Positions 1-7,445 of a stretch of DNA of 64,000 nt are shown here, piece by piece. Position numbers and translations under genes: made by a program. Location: NCBI GenBank assembly GCA_020444325.1, contig JAHLLD010000013.1:62001-126000 (forward strand), read 5' to 3'. Position 1 is the stretch's first letter; each line of letters begins with the position of its first letter. A model generated the notes under the pieces. The model saw only the letters and a list, made by a program, of their open reading frames with translations, did no database searches and was not told the DNA's origin. This DNA is from a bacterium (lineage in GTDB: Bacteria > Bacteroidota > Ignavibacteria > SZUA-365).

Positions 1-152
1 GCAATGGCTATCAGCACCCCGACAACGATGTTCATCACATCGCCGAAGTGTATTGTGGTAACCGCGACGGTAAGCGCAGTCAGTACAAGCAGTGCCAGAA
101 ACACCTTGAAATAGGACTTCTGTATTGTCTCGAAGCTTTCGCCAGCTGCCAT
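1..152 (-). CDS. Cytochrome c oxidase subunit IV family protein (3' end outside window)
   Basis: About 50 codons are visible, starting at the ATG whose complement lies at 150-152 and running off the left edge. The protein begins MAAGESFETIQKSYFKVF and continues into a hydrophobic helix and a second one (VMNIVVGVLIAI). This matches the small two- to three-helix subunit IV of bacterial aa3/caa3 oxidases. It lies 19 bp after the subunit III gene on the same strand, which supports the call. GGAGACAACC just upstream of the start can serve as ribosome site. It is cut by the window boundary, so nothing can be said about its C-terminus. Confidence 0.75.
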   Translation of the reverse strand, partial: MAAGESFETIQKSYFKVFLALLVLTALTVAVTTIHFGDVMNIVVGVLIAI

Positions 153-171
153 GGTTGTCTCCTTCTCGCTG

Positions 172-762
172 CTAGAAAATCAGGTAAAGGGTCGGGAAGA
201 GGAAAATCCACACGAGGTCAACGAAGTGCCAGTACAGCCCGAGTGTCTCGACGCGATGATGCATTTCCTGCGGGTATCCCTTGATGAGGGATTTCCCGAG
301 CATCCATGTCATCGGAATCAATCCCCCGATCACGTGCAGCGCATGGAAACCGGTCATCGTGAAATAACTGGCATAGAACGTATTCGTCCAGGGATAGATA
401 TCGTGACTGAACTTGGTTGCATACTCGTAGGACTTGATGCCCAGGAATCCGAAGGCGCACACGATGGTCAGCGTCAGGAAGAGGCGGAATTTCGCTTCAT
501 TCCCTTTCTCGAGTGCGAGATGGGCAAGCGCCATGGTCAGACTCGAGGTGATAAGCACCGCGGTATTGATCGTTGCAACAACCTTGTCGAGGTGATGCGC
601 ACTTTGGGTGAACACCTCGATGTTCATATTGCGCAGTACGATAAAGGCACCGAAGAAACCGGTAAAGAACATGATTTCGGATGCGAGGAATACCCACATG
701 CCGAGCTTTCCGTGGTAGATGCCCGTATCGAAACGAGAGTGACTTGCAGCAAGGGTGGACAT
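172..762 (-). CDS. ctaE: Cytochrome c oxidase subunit III
   Basis: A 196-residue integral membrane protein with about five hydrophobic helices and the COX3 signatures GMWVFLASEIMFFTGFF near the N-terminus and WHFVDLVWIFLFPTLY at the C-terminus. The length fits the short five-helix subunit III of bacterial caa3 oxidases, which lack the first two helices of the mitochondrial form. Subunit III stabilises the catalytic subunit and borders the oxygen channel. It lies 4 bp after ctaB and 19 bp before the subunit IV gene, inside one co-directional oxidase operon. Confidence 0.93.
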   Translation of the reverse strand: MSTLAASHSRFDTGIYHGKLGMWVFLASEIMFFTGFFGAFIVLRNMNIEVFTQSAHHLDKVVATINTAVLITSSLTMALAHLALEKGNEAKFRLFLTLTIVCAFGFLGIKSYEYATKFSHDIYPWTNTFYASYFTMTGFHALHVIGGLIPMTWMLGKSLIKGYPQEMHHRVETLGLYWHFVDLVWIFLFPTLYLIF

Positions 763-766
763 GTGA

Positions 767-1714
767 TCAGGCCTTGTCTATGAACATCAGGGTGAACAAT
801 GCGAGCAGATAGAAATACGATGACAGCAGCACGGTACGTGCGTTACTGTTACTGCGCTCGTAGAAAAAGCGAATGCCGGTCGTGAAAAATCCCGCTCCCA
901 GCAGCAGGGCGCCGATGAAATACAGCACACCGGTATCACCGAACACTGTCGGCAGCAGACTGAAGAGCAGGAGCATCAGTGTATATGTGAGGATGTGCCG
1001 GGCAACGACCACACCGCTTCCGTCGAGCACGGTAAGCATGGGGAAGCCGCCCCGTTCGTAATCCTTGCGGTACATCCATGCTAGCGACAGAAAATGTGGC
1101 ATCTGCCAGAGAAACAGGATCATGAAGAGCGCGAGTCCTTCGCCACCGATACTGCCCGACACCATGGCATAACCGCCAAGCGGCGGAAGTGCGCCCGGGA
1201 TGCCGCCAACCAGGGTGGAGAGTTGCGTGCGCCGCTTCATGGGGGTGTACACGGCGAGATACAGGAACACAGTCAGTGCTGCCAGAAGCGCCGTCAAGGT
1301 CTGGGCGGCAAACAGCATGGCCAGTCCGGCGGTGATGAGTGCCACGCCGAACAGCAGGGCGTTCAGCCAGCTGACGCGTCCCGAAGGAATGGGACGAAAC
1401 ATCGTGCGTTTCATTCCGCGATCAGCGTCATGCTCCATCACGTGATTGAGTACGCAGCTGCCGGCGGAAACCAGGGCGGTACCCAGCACGGTCACCACAA
1501 AGAGCAGTGCATATTCAAGCGTGAGGAAATTCCGCGGCAGCGCCAGGTAGAATCCGGCCGCCGTACTGACGACAACCATGAGGGTGATACCGGGTTTGGT
1601 CAGCTCGTAATACGCAGCGAACTGCTCGCGCAGTGACAGTGCATCGACCTGCATGGTGTTTACATGGGCCCCGTTGCCGTGCATCGGGAGAACTGTTGAC
1701 TTGTGATCTCTCAT
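767..1714 (-). CDS. ctaB: Protoheme IX farnesyltransferase (heme O synthase)
   Basis: A 315-residue polytopic prenyltransferase of the UbiA superfamily that converts heme B to heme O for the oxidase encoded around it. Visible signatures are TKPGITLMVVVSTAAGF, the Asp-rich NHVMEHDADRGMKRT (first prenyl-diphosphate/Mg2+ motif) and YRKDYERGGFPML (second motif). The start at 1714 overlaps the ctaA stop by 4 bp (ATGA), suggesting translational coupling. The first ~28 residues are poorly conserved; a later Met at about residue 21 is a possible alternative start. Confidence 0.94.
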   Translation of the reverse strand: MRDHKSTVLPMHGNGAHVNTMQVDALSLREQFAAYYELTKPGITLMVVVSTAAGFYLALPRNFLTLEYALLFVVTVLGTALVSAGSCVLNHVMEHDADRGMKRTMFRPIPSGRVSWLNALLFGVALITAGLAMLFAAQTLTALLAALTVFLYLAVYTPMKRRTQLSTLVGGIPGALPPLGGYAMVSGSIGGEGLALFMILFLWQMPHFLSLAWMYRKDYERGGFPMLTVLDGSGVVVARHILTYTLMLLLFSLLPTVFGDTGVLYFIGALLLGAGFFTTGIRFFYERSNSNARTVLLSSYFYLLALFTLMFIDKA

Positions 1715-2703
1715 GCGCCTGCCCCCTGCGGATGCAGTGCGACGGATGACTCCGCATCACTGGCGAAGCGGTAATACCTGCGGCTGCGTGCATACGTGAG
1801 AAATACAAAGGTGAACGTAAGCGCTCCTCCCATGACATGGAGCGTGTTCGGTACGATGGCTTCGCGCGTCCATATCACCGTCGCACCGAGCATGAACTGG
1901 ATGAGCACCATGCCGATAGCCAGGGCCGCAGGCTTGCGCAGCAGCTGCAGGTCGGGTCGACGAAGTATACGCACACCCTGCACAAGGATCAGTGTCGTGA
2001 CGATGAGCGCCCCGACGCGATGCGCAAACTGAATGGCCACACCGAACGTCGTGAAGTCGGGGATGATACTGCCGTTATTCAACGGGAAGTCCGTGATTGC
2101 CATTCCGCTGTATGTGTGCCGGGTAATGGCACCGAGCAGAATCTGCACAAAGGTAAAGATGACGGTGAACAGCAGGAGTTTCTGCAGGGATGACGATACC
2201 GGGACCTGCGCGGGGGCTTCCCTGCTCATCCAGCGCGGCGATGTCGCTGCGGCAATGAGCATGGTCATGAGCATGAACGACTGTGCGAGCATGGCATGGC
2301 TGACGGAGACTGCAGTCGGGAGACGCATCAGGACGGTCATACCACCGAGTACGCCCTGTACGATCACGGCGAGCAGGGCACCGGCAGTCAGCCAGCGGAG
2401 CCAGCGCCTGTCGTCGCGCAGCCAGACCCAGATCGTCACGGCGATCATGAGCATGCCGATGACAGTTGCGATCAGGCGGTGTCCGTGTTCATAGACGATG
2501 CCTCCGGTCCATTTGCTCACCGGGAAGGTGAACATGTTTTCCCCGTACGTCGTGGGCCAGTCAGGCACAGATAGACCTGCCCCGGCACTGTGCACCAGTC
2601 CCCCCTTCGTGATCAGGAGAACCGTACCCACGGCCAGGACGATGGCAAGGCGATGCAGCCAGCGGCGTGATGAGGTCGTATGTTTGTAGCTTCCTTTCTT
2701 CAT
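1711..2703 (-). CDS. ctaA: Heme A synthase (COX15/CtaA family)
   Basis: A 330-residue protein with about eight transmembrane segments in two homologous four-helix halves. It oxidises the C8 methyl of heme O to a formyl group, giving heme A. Family motifs include GGLVHSAGAGLSVPDWPTTYG after helix 1, YEHGHRLIA and VQFAHR-like segments that carry conserved heme-ligating histidines, and GAITRHTYSGMA at the start of the second half. It sits between ctaD and ctaB, so the operon carries both heme A biosynthesis steps along with the oxidase. Confidence 0.93.
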   Translation of the reverse strand: MKKGSYKHTTSSRRWLHRLAIVLAVGTVLLITKGGLVHSAGAGLSVPDWPTTYGENMFTFPVSKWTGGIVYEHGHRLIATVIGMLMIAVTIWVWLRDDRRWLRWLTAGALLAVIVQGVLGGMTVLMRLPTAVSVSHAMLAQSFMLMTMLIAAATSPRWMSREAPAQVPVSSSLQKLLLFTVIFTFVQILLGAITRHTYSGMAITDFPLNNGSIIPDFTTFGVAIQFAHRVGALIVTTLILVQGVRILRRPDLQLLRKPAALAIGMVLIQFMLGATVIWTREAIVPNTLHVMGGALTFTFVFLTYARSRRYYRFASDAESSVALHPQGAGA

Positions 2704-2707
2704 GATA

Positions 2708-4543
2708 TCAGTCCTGCGTTACCGTTGCTTCCTGCTGCTGTTCGAGACGTTTCTGATGGTGACGGTGCTGTTCGGCGAGTTCCTCGGGCGACGTCGTCTG
2801 CGGGAGATAGTCCTGCACGGCTTCGGGACTGCTGTACTCATAGGGTCCGCGATACACCTGCAGTGGACGATCAAAGTTGCCATGCGGAGGAGGCGACGGC
2901 GCCTGCCACTCGAGCGTGTTCGCTCGCCAGGGATTACGCTTGGCCTTCTGACCGCGGAACCAGCTGTACCCGAAATTGATGACAAGCAGCAACTGGGCGA
3001 AGCCGAGTATCATCGCATTGATGGTGATGAATTCATTCATCGGCTGGAACGGCTTGAGGAAATCGTAGATGGTGGGATCGTAGATACGGCGCATCATGCC
3101 GCCGATACCCAGGATATGCATGGGGAAAAACGTACCGTTGAAGCTGACGAAGGTAATCCAGAAATGCCATTTTGCCAGGCGCTCATTATACATGCGCCCC
3201 GACATTTTCGGGAACCAGTAATGCAGTCCGGCGAAAATCGCGAAGAGACTGCCGCCGAACAAGACGTAATGAATATGTCCGACAATGAAATAGGTGTCGT
3301 GAATGAAAACATCCACCGGTGTCGACGCCATGAAAATCCCGCTGAGTCCGCCGATGACGAACATCGAGACGAAGGCAACCGCATTAAGCATGGGCGCCGT
3401 GAATTCCATCTTCCCGCGCCACATTGTTCCGAGCCAGTTGAAGGTTTTAATGGCGGAGGGTACCGCGATAACCATGGTGCTCACCATGAATGTCGTACCG
3501 AGCAGCGGATTCATACCCGACTGGAACATGTGATGTCCCCAGACGATGATGCCGAGGAAGGCAATGGCGACAATCGCAAACACCATGGCCTTGTACCCGT
3601 AGAGGGGCTTGCGTGAGAACGTGGACAGCACATCAGACACCACGCCCATGCCCGGCAGAATCATGATATAGACCGCGGGATGGGAATAGAACCAGAACAG
3701 ATGCTGCCACAGCAGCGGCTGTCCACCACCCGCGGTACGCGTCATGTCGCGCGCCGGAACGATGAGATTCTCCGGAAGGAAAAAGCTGGTGTTCAGGAAG
3801 TTATCCATGAACAGCATGGACAGCGCAGACGCAAGTACCGGGGTACCGATGATGATAATGATGGCGGTAATAAACACGGCCCAGACGGTCATGGGCATGT
3901 CGAAGAGCTTCATTCCCGGTGCCCGCATATTGAGCACTGTCGTGATGTAATTGACGGCACCGAGGATTGAGGAAAAGCCGATGAAGAACAGTGCGACGAT
4001 CCAGAGCGTCTGTCCGGTGGATGCGACGGCACTCAGGGGTGGATAGGACGTCCAGCCTGCTGCGGCCGACCCTCCTTCCACAAGGAACCCGGCCATCATG
4101 AGCATGCCCGCGAGCGGGAAGAGCCAGAACGACACCATGTTGAGGAAAGGAAACGCCATGTCATCGGCACCGATCATCAACGGGATGGCGAAGTTGCCGA
4201 AAGTTCCCACGAGCAGCGGGATGACAACGGCGAAAATCATGATCGAGCCGTGCATCGTCAGCAGCTGCGTGTACCATTCCGCCGTCACCGCCCCGGCATC
4301 ATTGACCCAGGTCGATGGCAGAAACTGGCCGATCACGGGAATGGGCTGGCCGGGGTAGGCAAGCTGCCAGCGAATGAAGAGTGCGAAGGCGCCGCCGATG
4401 AAAAGAAAAATGATGGCCGTCACCATGAACTGCTTGGCGATCATCTTGTGATCGGTAGAGAATATGTAATGCCGGATGAAGGACTCGTGATGCCCGTGTG
4501 AGGCGGCGTGTCCGTGCTGTTCCGAACTGATAGCTGCTTCCAT
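2708..4543 (-). CDS. ctaD: Cytochrome c oxidase subunit I, A2-type heme-copper oxidase
   Basis: A 611-residue, 12- to 13-helix catalytic subunit. H98 (in LTMHGSIMIF) is the low-spin heme ligand. H288, H337 and H338 are CuB ligands, and HDTYFIVGHIHYV (416-428) carries the two heme histidines. At the CuB site the sequence is FWFYSHPAVYIM rather than GHPEVY. The usual D-channel glutamate is therefore replaced by the Tyr-Ser pair that defines A2-type oxidases such as Rhodothermus marinus caa3. An N-terminal His-rich stretch (residues 9-19) precedes the first helix. It lies 14 bp after ctaC. This subunit reduces O2 and pumps protons in the inner membrane. Confidence 0.96.
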   Translation of the reverse strand: MEAAISSEQHGHAASHGHHESFIRHYIFSTDHKMIAKQFMVTAIIFLFIGGAFALFIRWQLAYPGQPIPVIGQFLPSTWVNDAGAVTAEWYTQLLTMHGSIMIFAVVIPLLVGTFGNFAIPLMIGADDMAFPFLNMVSFWLFPLAGMLMMAGFLVEGGSAAAGWTSYPPLSAVASTGQTLWIVALFFIGFSSILGAVNYITTVLNMRAPGMKLFDMPMTVWAVFITAIIIIIGTPVLASALSMLFMDNFLNTSFFLPENLIVPARDMTRTAGGGQPLLWQHLFWFYSHPAVYIMILPGMGVVSDVLSTFSRKPLYGYKAMVFAIVAIAFLGIIVWGHHMFQSGMNPLLGTTFMVSTMVIAVPSAIKTFNWLGTMWRGKMEFTAPMLNAVAFVSMFVIGGLSGIFMASTPVDVFIHDTYFIVGHIHYVLFGGSLFAIFAGLHYWFPKMSGRMYNERLAKWHFWITFVSFNGTFFPMHILGIGGMMRRIYDPTIYDFLKPFQPMNEFITINAMILGFAQLLLVINFGYSWFRGQKAKRNPWRANTLEWQAPSPPPHGNFDRPLQVYRGPYEYSSPEAVQDYLPQTTSPEELAEQHRHHQKRLEQQQEATVTQD

Positions 4544-4557
4544 ATCGCTTTGTACCG

Positions 4558-5328
4558 TTACTCGTTGGTCTCTGCAGGTGCCGTGTCAAGCGACGCGAGC
4601 ACGTTAGTGTACTGTTCGTCAATCCATGTGTCGTATTCTTCCTGCGACGTGACGTCGAGAGTCGCACGCATCAGGTAGTGACCACTCCCGCACAGCTCGG
4701 CACAGGCAATCTCATATTCCCCTGTCTTGCGGCTGTTGAACCAGACATCCACCCACTGCCCGGGCACCGCATCCTGCTTGACGCGCATGTTCGGGAGAAA
4801 GAAGCTGTGAATCACATCCATCGACGAAAGGCGGACGAGCACGGTCTTGTTGACCGGGATCATCATGCTGTTGATCGTCGTGTAATCGTCTTTCCCGTTC
4901 GGGTCATCAGGATCAATGCCGAAAGGATTGGTGCTGCTGATGAATTTCTGGTCACGCCGTCCGAAGAGTCCGTCAGACCCGGGATAGCGGAAGTGCCACA
5001 TGTACGTCTGTCCCATCACTTCAACGACGACATCCGCATTCGGCGTTTTGCTCGAATACTTGATGTCCTCCCATATCCCGTCGCTGTAAAACGCGAGAAA
5101 AAGAAACAGCACAAACGGCAATGCCGTCCAGGAAAACTCCAGGAGGTTGTTGCCGTGGTAATAGTGCGCTTTCTCACCCTTGCGCTTGCGGCGATAGCGA
5201 ATGATGAAGGTGATGTATATCACATTGACGATCAAAAATATCGCAATTGAGATATAGTAAATGATGGAGAACAGGTGGTCGACACCTTCTCCAAAGATGG
5301 AGACATTTTCAGGAAGCCAATCAAGCAT
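4558..5328 (-). CDS. ctaC: Cytochrome c oxidase subunit II (CuA)
   Basis: A 256-residue subunit with two N-terminal helices (about 20-45 and 65-84) and a periplasmic cupredoxin domain. The binuclear CuA ligands are all present: H174 (in DVIHSFFLPNMRVKQD), C209, E211, C213, H217 and M220 in CAELCGSGHYLM. No C-terminal cytochrome c domain is fused, unlike many caa3 subunits II; a separate lipoprotein cytochrome c is encoded immediately upstream and may take that role. No lipobox or obvious cleavable signal peptide is visible. Confidence 0.95.
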   Translation of the reverse strand: MLDWLPENVSIFGEGVDHLFSIIYYISIAIFLIVNVIYITFIIRYRRKRKGEKAHYYHGNNLLEFSWTALPFVLFLFLAFYSDGIWEDIKYSSKTPNADVVVEVMGQTYMWHFRYPGSDGLFGRRDQKFISSTNPFGIDPDDPNGKDDYTTINSMMIPVNKTVLVRLSSMDVIHSFFLPNMRVKQDAVPGQWVDVWFNSRKTGEYEIACAELCGSGHYLMRATLDVTSQEEYDTWIDEQYTNVLASLDTAPAETNE

Positions 5329-5364
5329 GGACGTTTAACCTCGATTGCATTCGGTGCTCGTGTG

Positions 5365-5937
5365 TCACAGGGAGGATTTGAGTTCTTCTTCTGACCAGGC
5401 GCCGGATTTCGATTTCGTCGCCTCGCGCTGCTCTTTCACGACTTCAGGGGTGATCTCAGGGGCGCTGTTGCCGAAATTCGAGCGCACGAATGTCAGCACA
5501 TCCGCGATTTCCTGATCACTGAGATCGTTCTGCCAGGGCTGCATGACGCCGTTGTACTTCTTGCCTTCACGCTCAATGGGGCCGTGAAAACCGTGCAGTA
5601 CAATCCGCACAGGTAACCGAGGGTCGCCGGTCGCGATCTGAGATCCGCTCAACGGCGGATACACTCCCGGGATGCCCTTTCCGTTCATCTGATGACAGAC
5701 AGCACACTTCGCATTGAACACGCTGGCGCCCGGACCACCCGACTGCGCGATCGCGGAGACATCCTGTGCGGAGGACGATTCGTCTTCCCACTCCGGGGGA
5801 GTCTCATCATCCACGAAGGCATAGCAACCGTGGAGGAAAATCATCGCGCTGAATACAGCGAGAAAAAGCGTGTAATTTTTACGCAGTCCAAATAAAATTC
5901 GACTGGAACAGGGAAAGACGTCGTCACGAGAACTCAT
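5365..5937 (-). CDS. Mono-heme cytochrome c lipoprotein
   Basis: A 190-residue protein with a hydrophobic N-terminal segment ending in the lipobox-like FLHGC, an acidic linker, and a class I cytochrome c domain. The domain contains CAVCH (heme attachment) and NGVMQPW (candidate axial Met ligand), followed by LSDQEIADVLTFVRSNFG, the usual last helix. It precedes ctaC by 36 bp in the same direction. The likely role is a membrane-tethered electron donor to the CuA site. The Met at 5937 has no obvious ribosome site, and a start at a later codon before the hydrophobic segment is possible. Confidence 0.88.
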   Translation of the reverse strand: MSSRDDVFPCSSRILFGLRKNYTLFLAVFSAMIFLHGCYAFVDDETPPEWEDESSSAQDVSAIAQSGGPGASVFNAKCAVCHQMNGKGIPGVYPPLSGSQIATGDPRLPVRIVLHGFHGPIEREGKKYNGVMQPWQNDLSDQEIADVLTFVRSNFGNSAPEITPEVVKEQREATKSKSGAWSEEELKSSL

Positions 5938-5972
5938 TGCGGGCCAAGACTGATGTTGAAACCGTGAATACG

Positions 5973-5991
5973 TTTGATTAAGGTAATCGAA
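5973..5991. promoter_or_regulatory. Imperfect palindrome upstream of the cytochrome oxidase operon
   Basis: TTTGATTA and TAATCGAA are separated by AGG, giving 7 of 8 complementary positions in an 8-3-8 layout. It lies 36-54 bp upstream of the annotated cytochrome c start. The half-site resembles TTGAT, but the spacing is wider than a canonical Fnr box (TTGAT-N4-ATCAA), so an Fnr-type operator is only a possibility. Confidence 0.3.
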
Positions 5992-6218
5992 ACAAGCTAC
6001 GGCTTGTCCGAATTCCAGTCAAGTACACACGGGAAGATTTCAGCGATTTTCTACAATTTTCAACGGATTTGGGAAAGGGAATAGTTCCGTTGAACAAAGG
6101 AAGAATGGCCGAAAATCGCCTGTTTTCAGGGATTCAACAGATTTTCGCCTCCCCTTCTCGCTCGTCCTGATCTCCGGTTGCCGTGAAGGTAAGCAACTGT
6201 TTTGTGTGTGTTTAGAAT

Positions 6219-6247
6219 ACGCGAAACGGGATGCCTTCGGCACCCCG
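6219..6247 (-). terminator. Hairpin downstream of the Fe-S protein gene
   Basis: GAAACGGGATGCC and GGCACCCCGTTTC form a 13-position stem with one A-C mismatch and a TTC loop. It lies about 80 bp beyond the Fe-S gene stop and ahead of the cytochrome c gene. There is no long T tract on either strand, so it may be a transcript-end or processing structure rather than a textbook intrinsic terminator. Confidence 0.45.
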
Positions 6248-6328
6248 TTTCATTGAATTATTACCTCAAAAATGGCGAGGATTATTTTTCGGATTTCTTT
6301 CGTTCATGCGCCGTCTTCGTGTGACAAA

Positions 6329-7252
6329 TTAATATGCGGCGAGCTCGCGCACGGATTTGATATCTCCATCGAGCGTGAGCGTGTGCTCCTCAACCACGAG
6401 ATCCTGTCGTCCACTCATGGCGAGCGCCTGCTCAACGATCATGGACAACCCACGACAGCAGGGCACTTCCATGATAACCACGATGACCCGCGGAATGCTG
6501 CTCTCCTGGAAAATGGCGGCCAGCTTGTCTGCGTAGAGGGCCGTGTTGTCGAGTTTGGGACAGGCAACGACGACACTGCGATTGCGCAGGTAGCGCTGAT
6601 GCACTTCGGCGGACGCGATGGGACCGCAGGTGCTCATGACCAGCATTTCCTTATTGCGGAAGAACGAGGCACCGGGCTGCACAAGATGCAGCTGCACGGG
6701 CCACTGTCCGAGCTCGCTCGGAATGAGCGTCGGCGATGCCGTGGGATTCGTCGTGGGACCTGCCGTGCGCCTGAGCTCACGTGCAGCGGATCCCGGACAT
6801 CCTGCACTCACCGCCCCGGGGTGTCCGGTACTTGCAACCTGCCCCGCGTTCTCCGCCGAATGCTGCATCACGGGAATATGCACCTCCCGGTGCAGCTCGC
6901 GCTGGGCACTTCCCGGACAGCCACCTCCATGTCCGCCCTGCTCTTGCGCAGCATGGATTCCTTCATGTCTAGCCTGCGCCATTTCGTAACGGCGCACGGC
7001 TTCCATGCCCTGCGTTTCGAGAAGATGACGCCGGGTGGCTGCGTCATCGAATTCAGGGGCTTCGCGTTTTATGACTTTCAGCGCACCGGTATGGCAGACG
7101 CCGATGCAGTCGCCGAAACCGTCGCAGAACTCTTCACGCACCAGGCGGGCCTTGCCGTCAATAATCTGTATCGCACCTTCCGAGCAGCCGACCACACAAT
7201 CGCCGCAACCGTCGCACAGTGCTTCGTTGATTTCTATGATGTCTCTTGTCAT
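6329..7252 (-). CDS. Ferredoxin-like 4Fe-4S protein with GCPGS motifs
   Basis: Starting at the ATG complementary to 7250-7252, preceded by AGGAGTGTATC, this is a 307-residue protein. Residues about 1-65 form a two-cluster ferredoxin. The first set is complete (CDGCGDCVVGC). The second reads CDGFGDCIGVC, with Phe where the second cysteine would be. The middle is low-complexity and carries GGCPGSA and SAGCPGSA. The C-terminal ~120 residues hold further cysteines (STCGP, VVACPKLD, EVPCCRG) and may bind another cofactor. It follows a Crp/Fnr regulator gene and has an Fnr-type box upstream, an arrangement like that of HcpR-associated ferredoxin genes in anaerobes and facultative bacteria. The precise electron partner is unknown. 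Confidence 0.8.
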   Translation of the reverse strand: MTRDIIEINEALCDGCGDCVVGCSEGAIQIIDGKARLVREEFCDGFGDCIGVCHTGALKVIKREAPEFDDAATRRHLLETQGMEAVRRYEMAQARHEGIHAAQEQGGHGGGCPGSAQRELHREVHIPVMQHSAENAGQVASTGHPGAVSAGCPGSAARELRRTAGPTTNPTASPTLIPSELGQWPVQLHLVQPGASFFRNKEMLVMSTCGPIASAEVHQRYLRNRSVVVACPKLDNTALYADKLAAIFQESSIPRVIVVIMEVPCCRGLSMIVEQALAMSGRQDLVVEEHTLTLDGDIKSVRELAAY

Positions 7253-7278
7253 GATACACTCCTGATCAGCAATGATGT

Positions 7279-7327
7279 CTGCTGCAATATGGCGCGCGCA
7301 GGGCGCTGGAGCCTTGATTAAAGTCAA
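7279..7327 (-). promoter_or_regulatory. Predicted Fnr-dependent promoter of the Fe-S gene
   Basis: TTGATTAAAGTCAA at 7314-7327 matches the Fnr/Dnr consensus TTGAT-N4-ATCAA with one mismatch and is centred at 7320.5. A CATATT element on the minus strand (7286-7291) can act as the -10. The implied start site near 7279 puts the box at about -41.5, the class II activator position. The leader would be about 27 nt and contains the AGGAG ribosome site. Start site and activation are inferred from spacing only. Confidence 0.5.
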
Positions 7328-7339
7328 CTCAGGTCAGAA

Positions 7340-7358
7340 TTATGCAGAAACTGCATAA
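7340..7358. promoter_or_regulatory. 19-bp palindrome, copy 1 (TTATGCAG-AAA-CTGCATAA)
   Basis: A perfect 8-3-8 inverted repeat centred at 7349, about 70 bp upstream of the predicted start site of the Fe-S gene. It is the first of three copies spaced exactly 33 bp centre to centre. It differs from a Crp/Fnr box in both sequence and spacing, so it probably binds a different protein. Confidence 0.7.
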
Positions 7359-7372
7359 AATTCCGGCCACGA

Positions 7373-7391
7373 ATATGCAGAAACTGCATAA
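7373..7391. promoter_or_regulatory. 19-bp palindrome, copy 2 (ATATGCAG-AAA-CTGCATAA)
   Basis: An 8-3-8 inverted repeat with one terminal mismatch, centred at 7382 and 33 bp from each neighbour. The 14-bp segments between copies are not conserved, so the array is a set of phased sites and not a simple tandem duplication. Confidence 0.7.
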
Positions 7392-7405
7392 ACGGCGGCT
7401 CAAAA

Positions 7406-7424
7406 ATATGCAGAACCTGCATAT
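7406..7424. promoter_or_regulatory. 19-bp palindrome, copy 3 (ATATGCAG-AAC-CTGCATAT)
   Basis: A perfect 8-3-8 inverted repeat centred at 7415, only 22 bp after the end of the Crp/Fnr regulator gene in the direction of transcription. Together with copies 1 and 2 it occupies most of the spacer between the regulator gene and the Fe-S gene. The same motif recurs inside the gene at 43453-45426. Confidence 0.7.
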
Positions 7425-7445
7425 TTGGTTGCGTTGTAGTGAATT

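Larger units (their letters stand above)
5938..6328. other. 391-bp intergenic region upstream of the oxidase operon
   Basis: No credible gene is seen. The left part should hold the promoter of the cytochrome c/cta operon and contains an imperfect palindrome at 5973-5991. The right part contains a strong hairpin at 6219-6247, the probable end of the Fe-S gene transcript. The short frame at 6040-6243 on the minus strand has no recognisable protein features. Confidence 0.6.

Noticed and set aside
6040-6243. 67-codon minus-strand frame in the intergenic region
   Set aside because: No ribosome site, low-complexity content and an overlapping hairpin; judged non-coding.
7340-7424. CRISPR-like reading of the three 33-bp units
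   Set aside because: Repeats are only 19 bp, spacers 14 bp, three units, no cas genes; placement relative to a promoter fits operators better.
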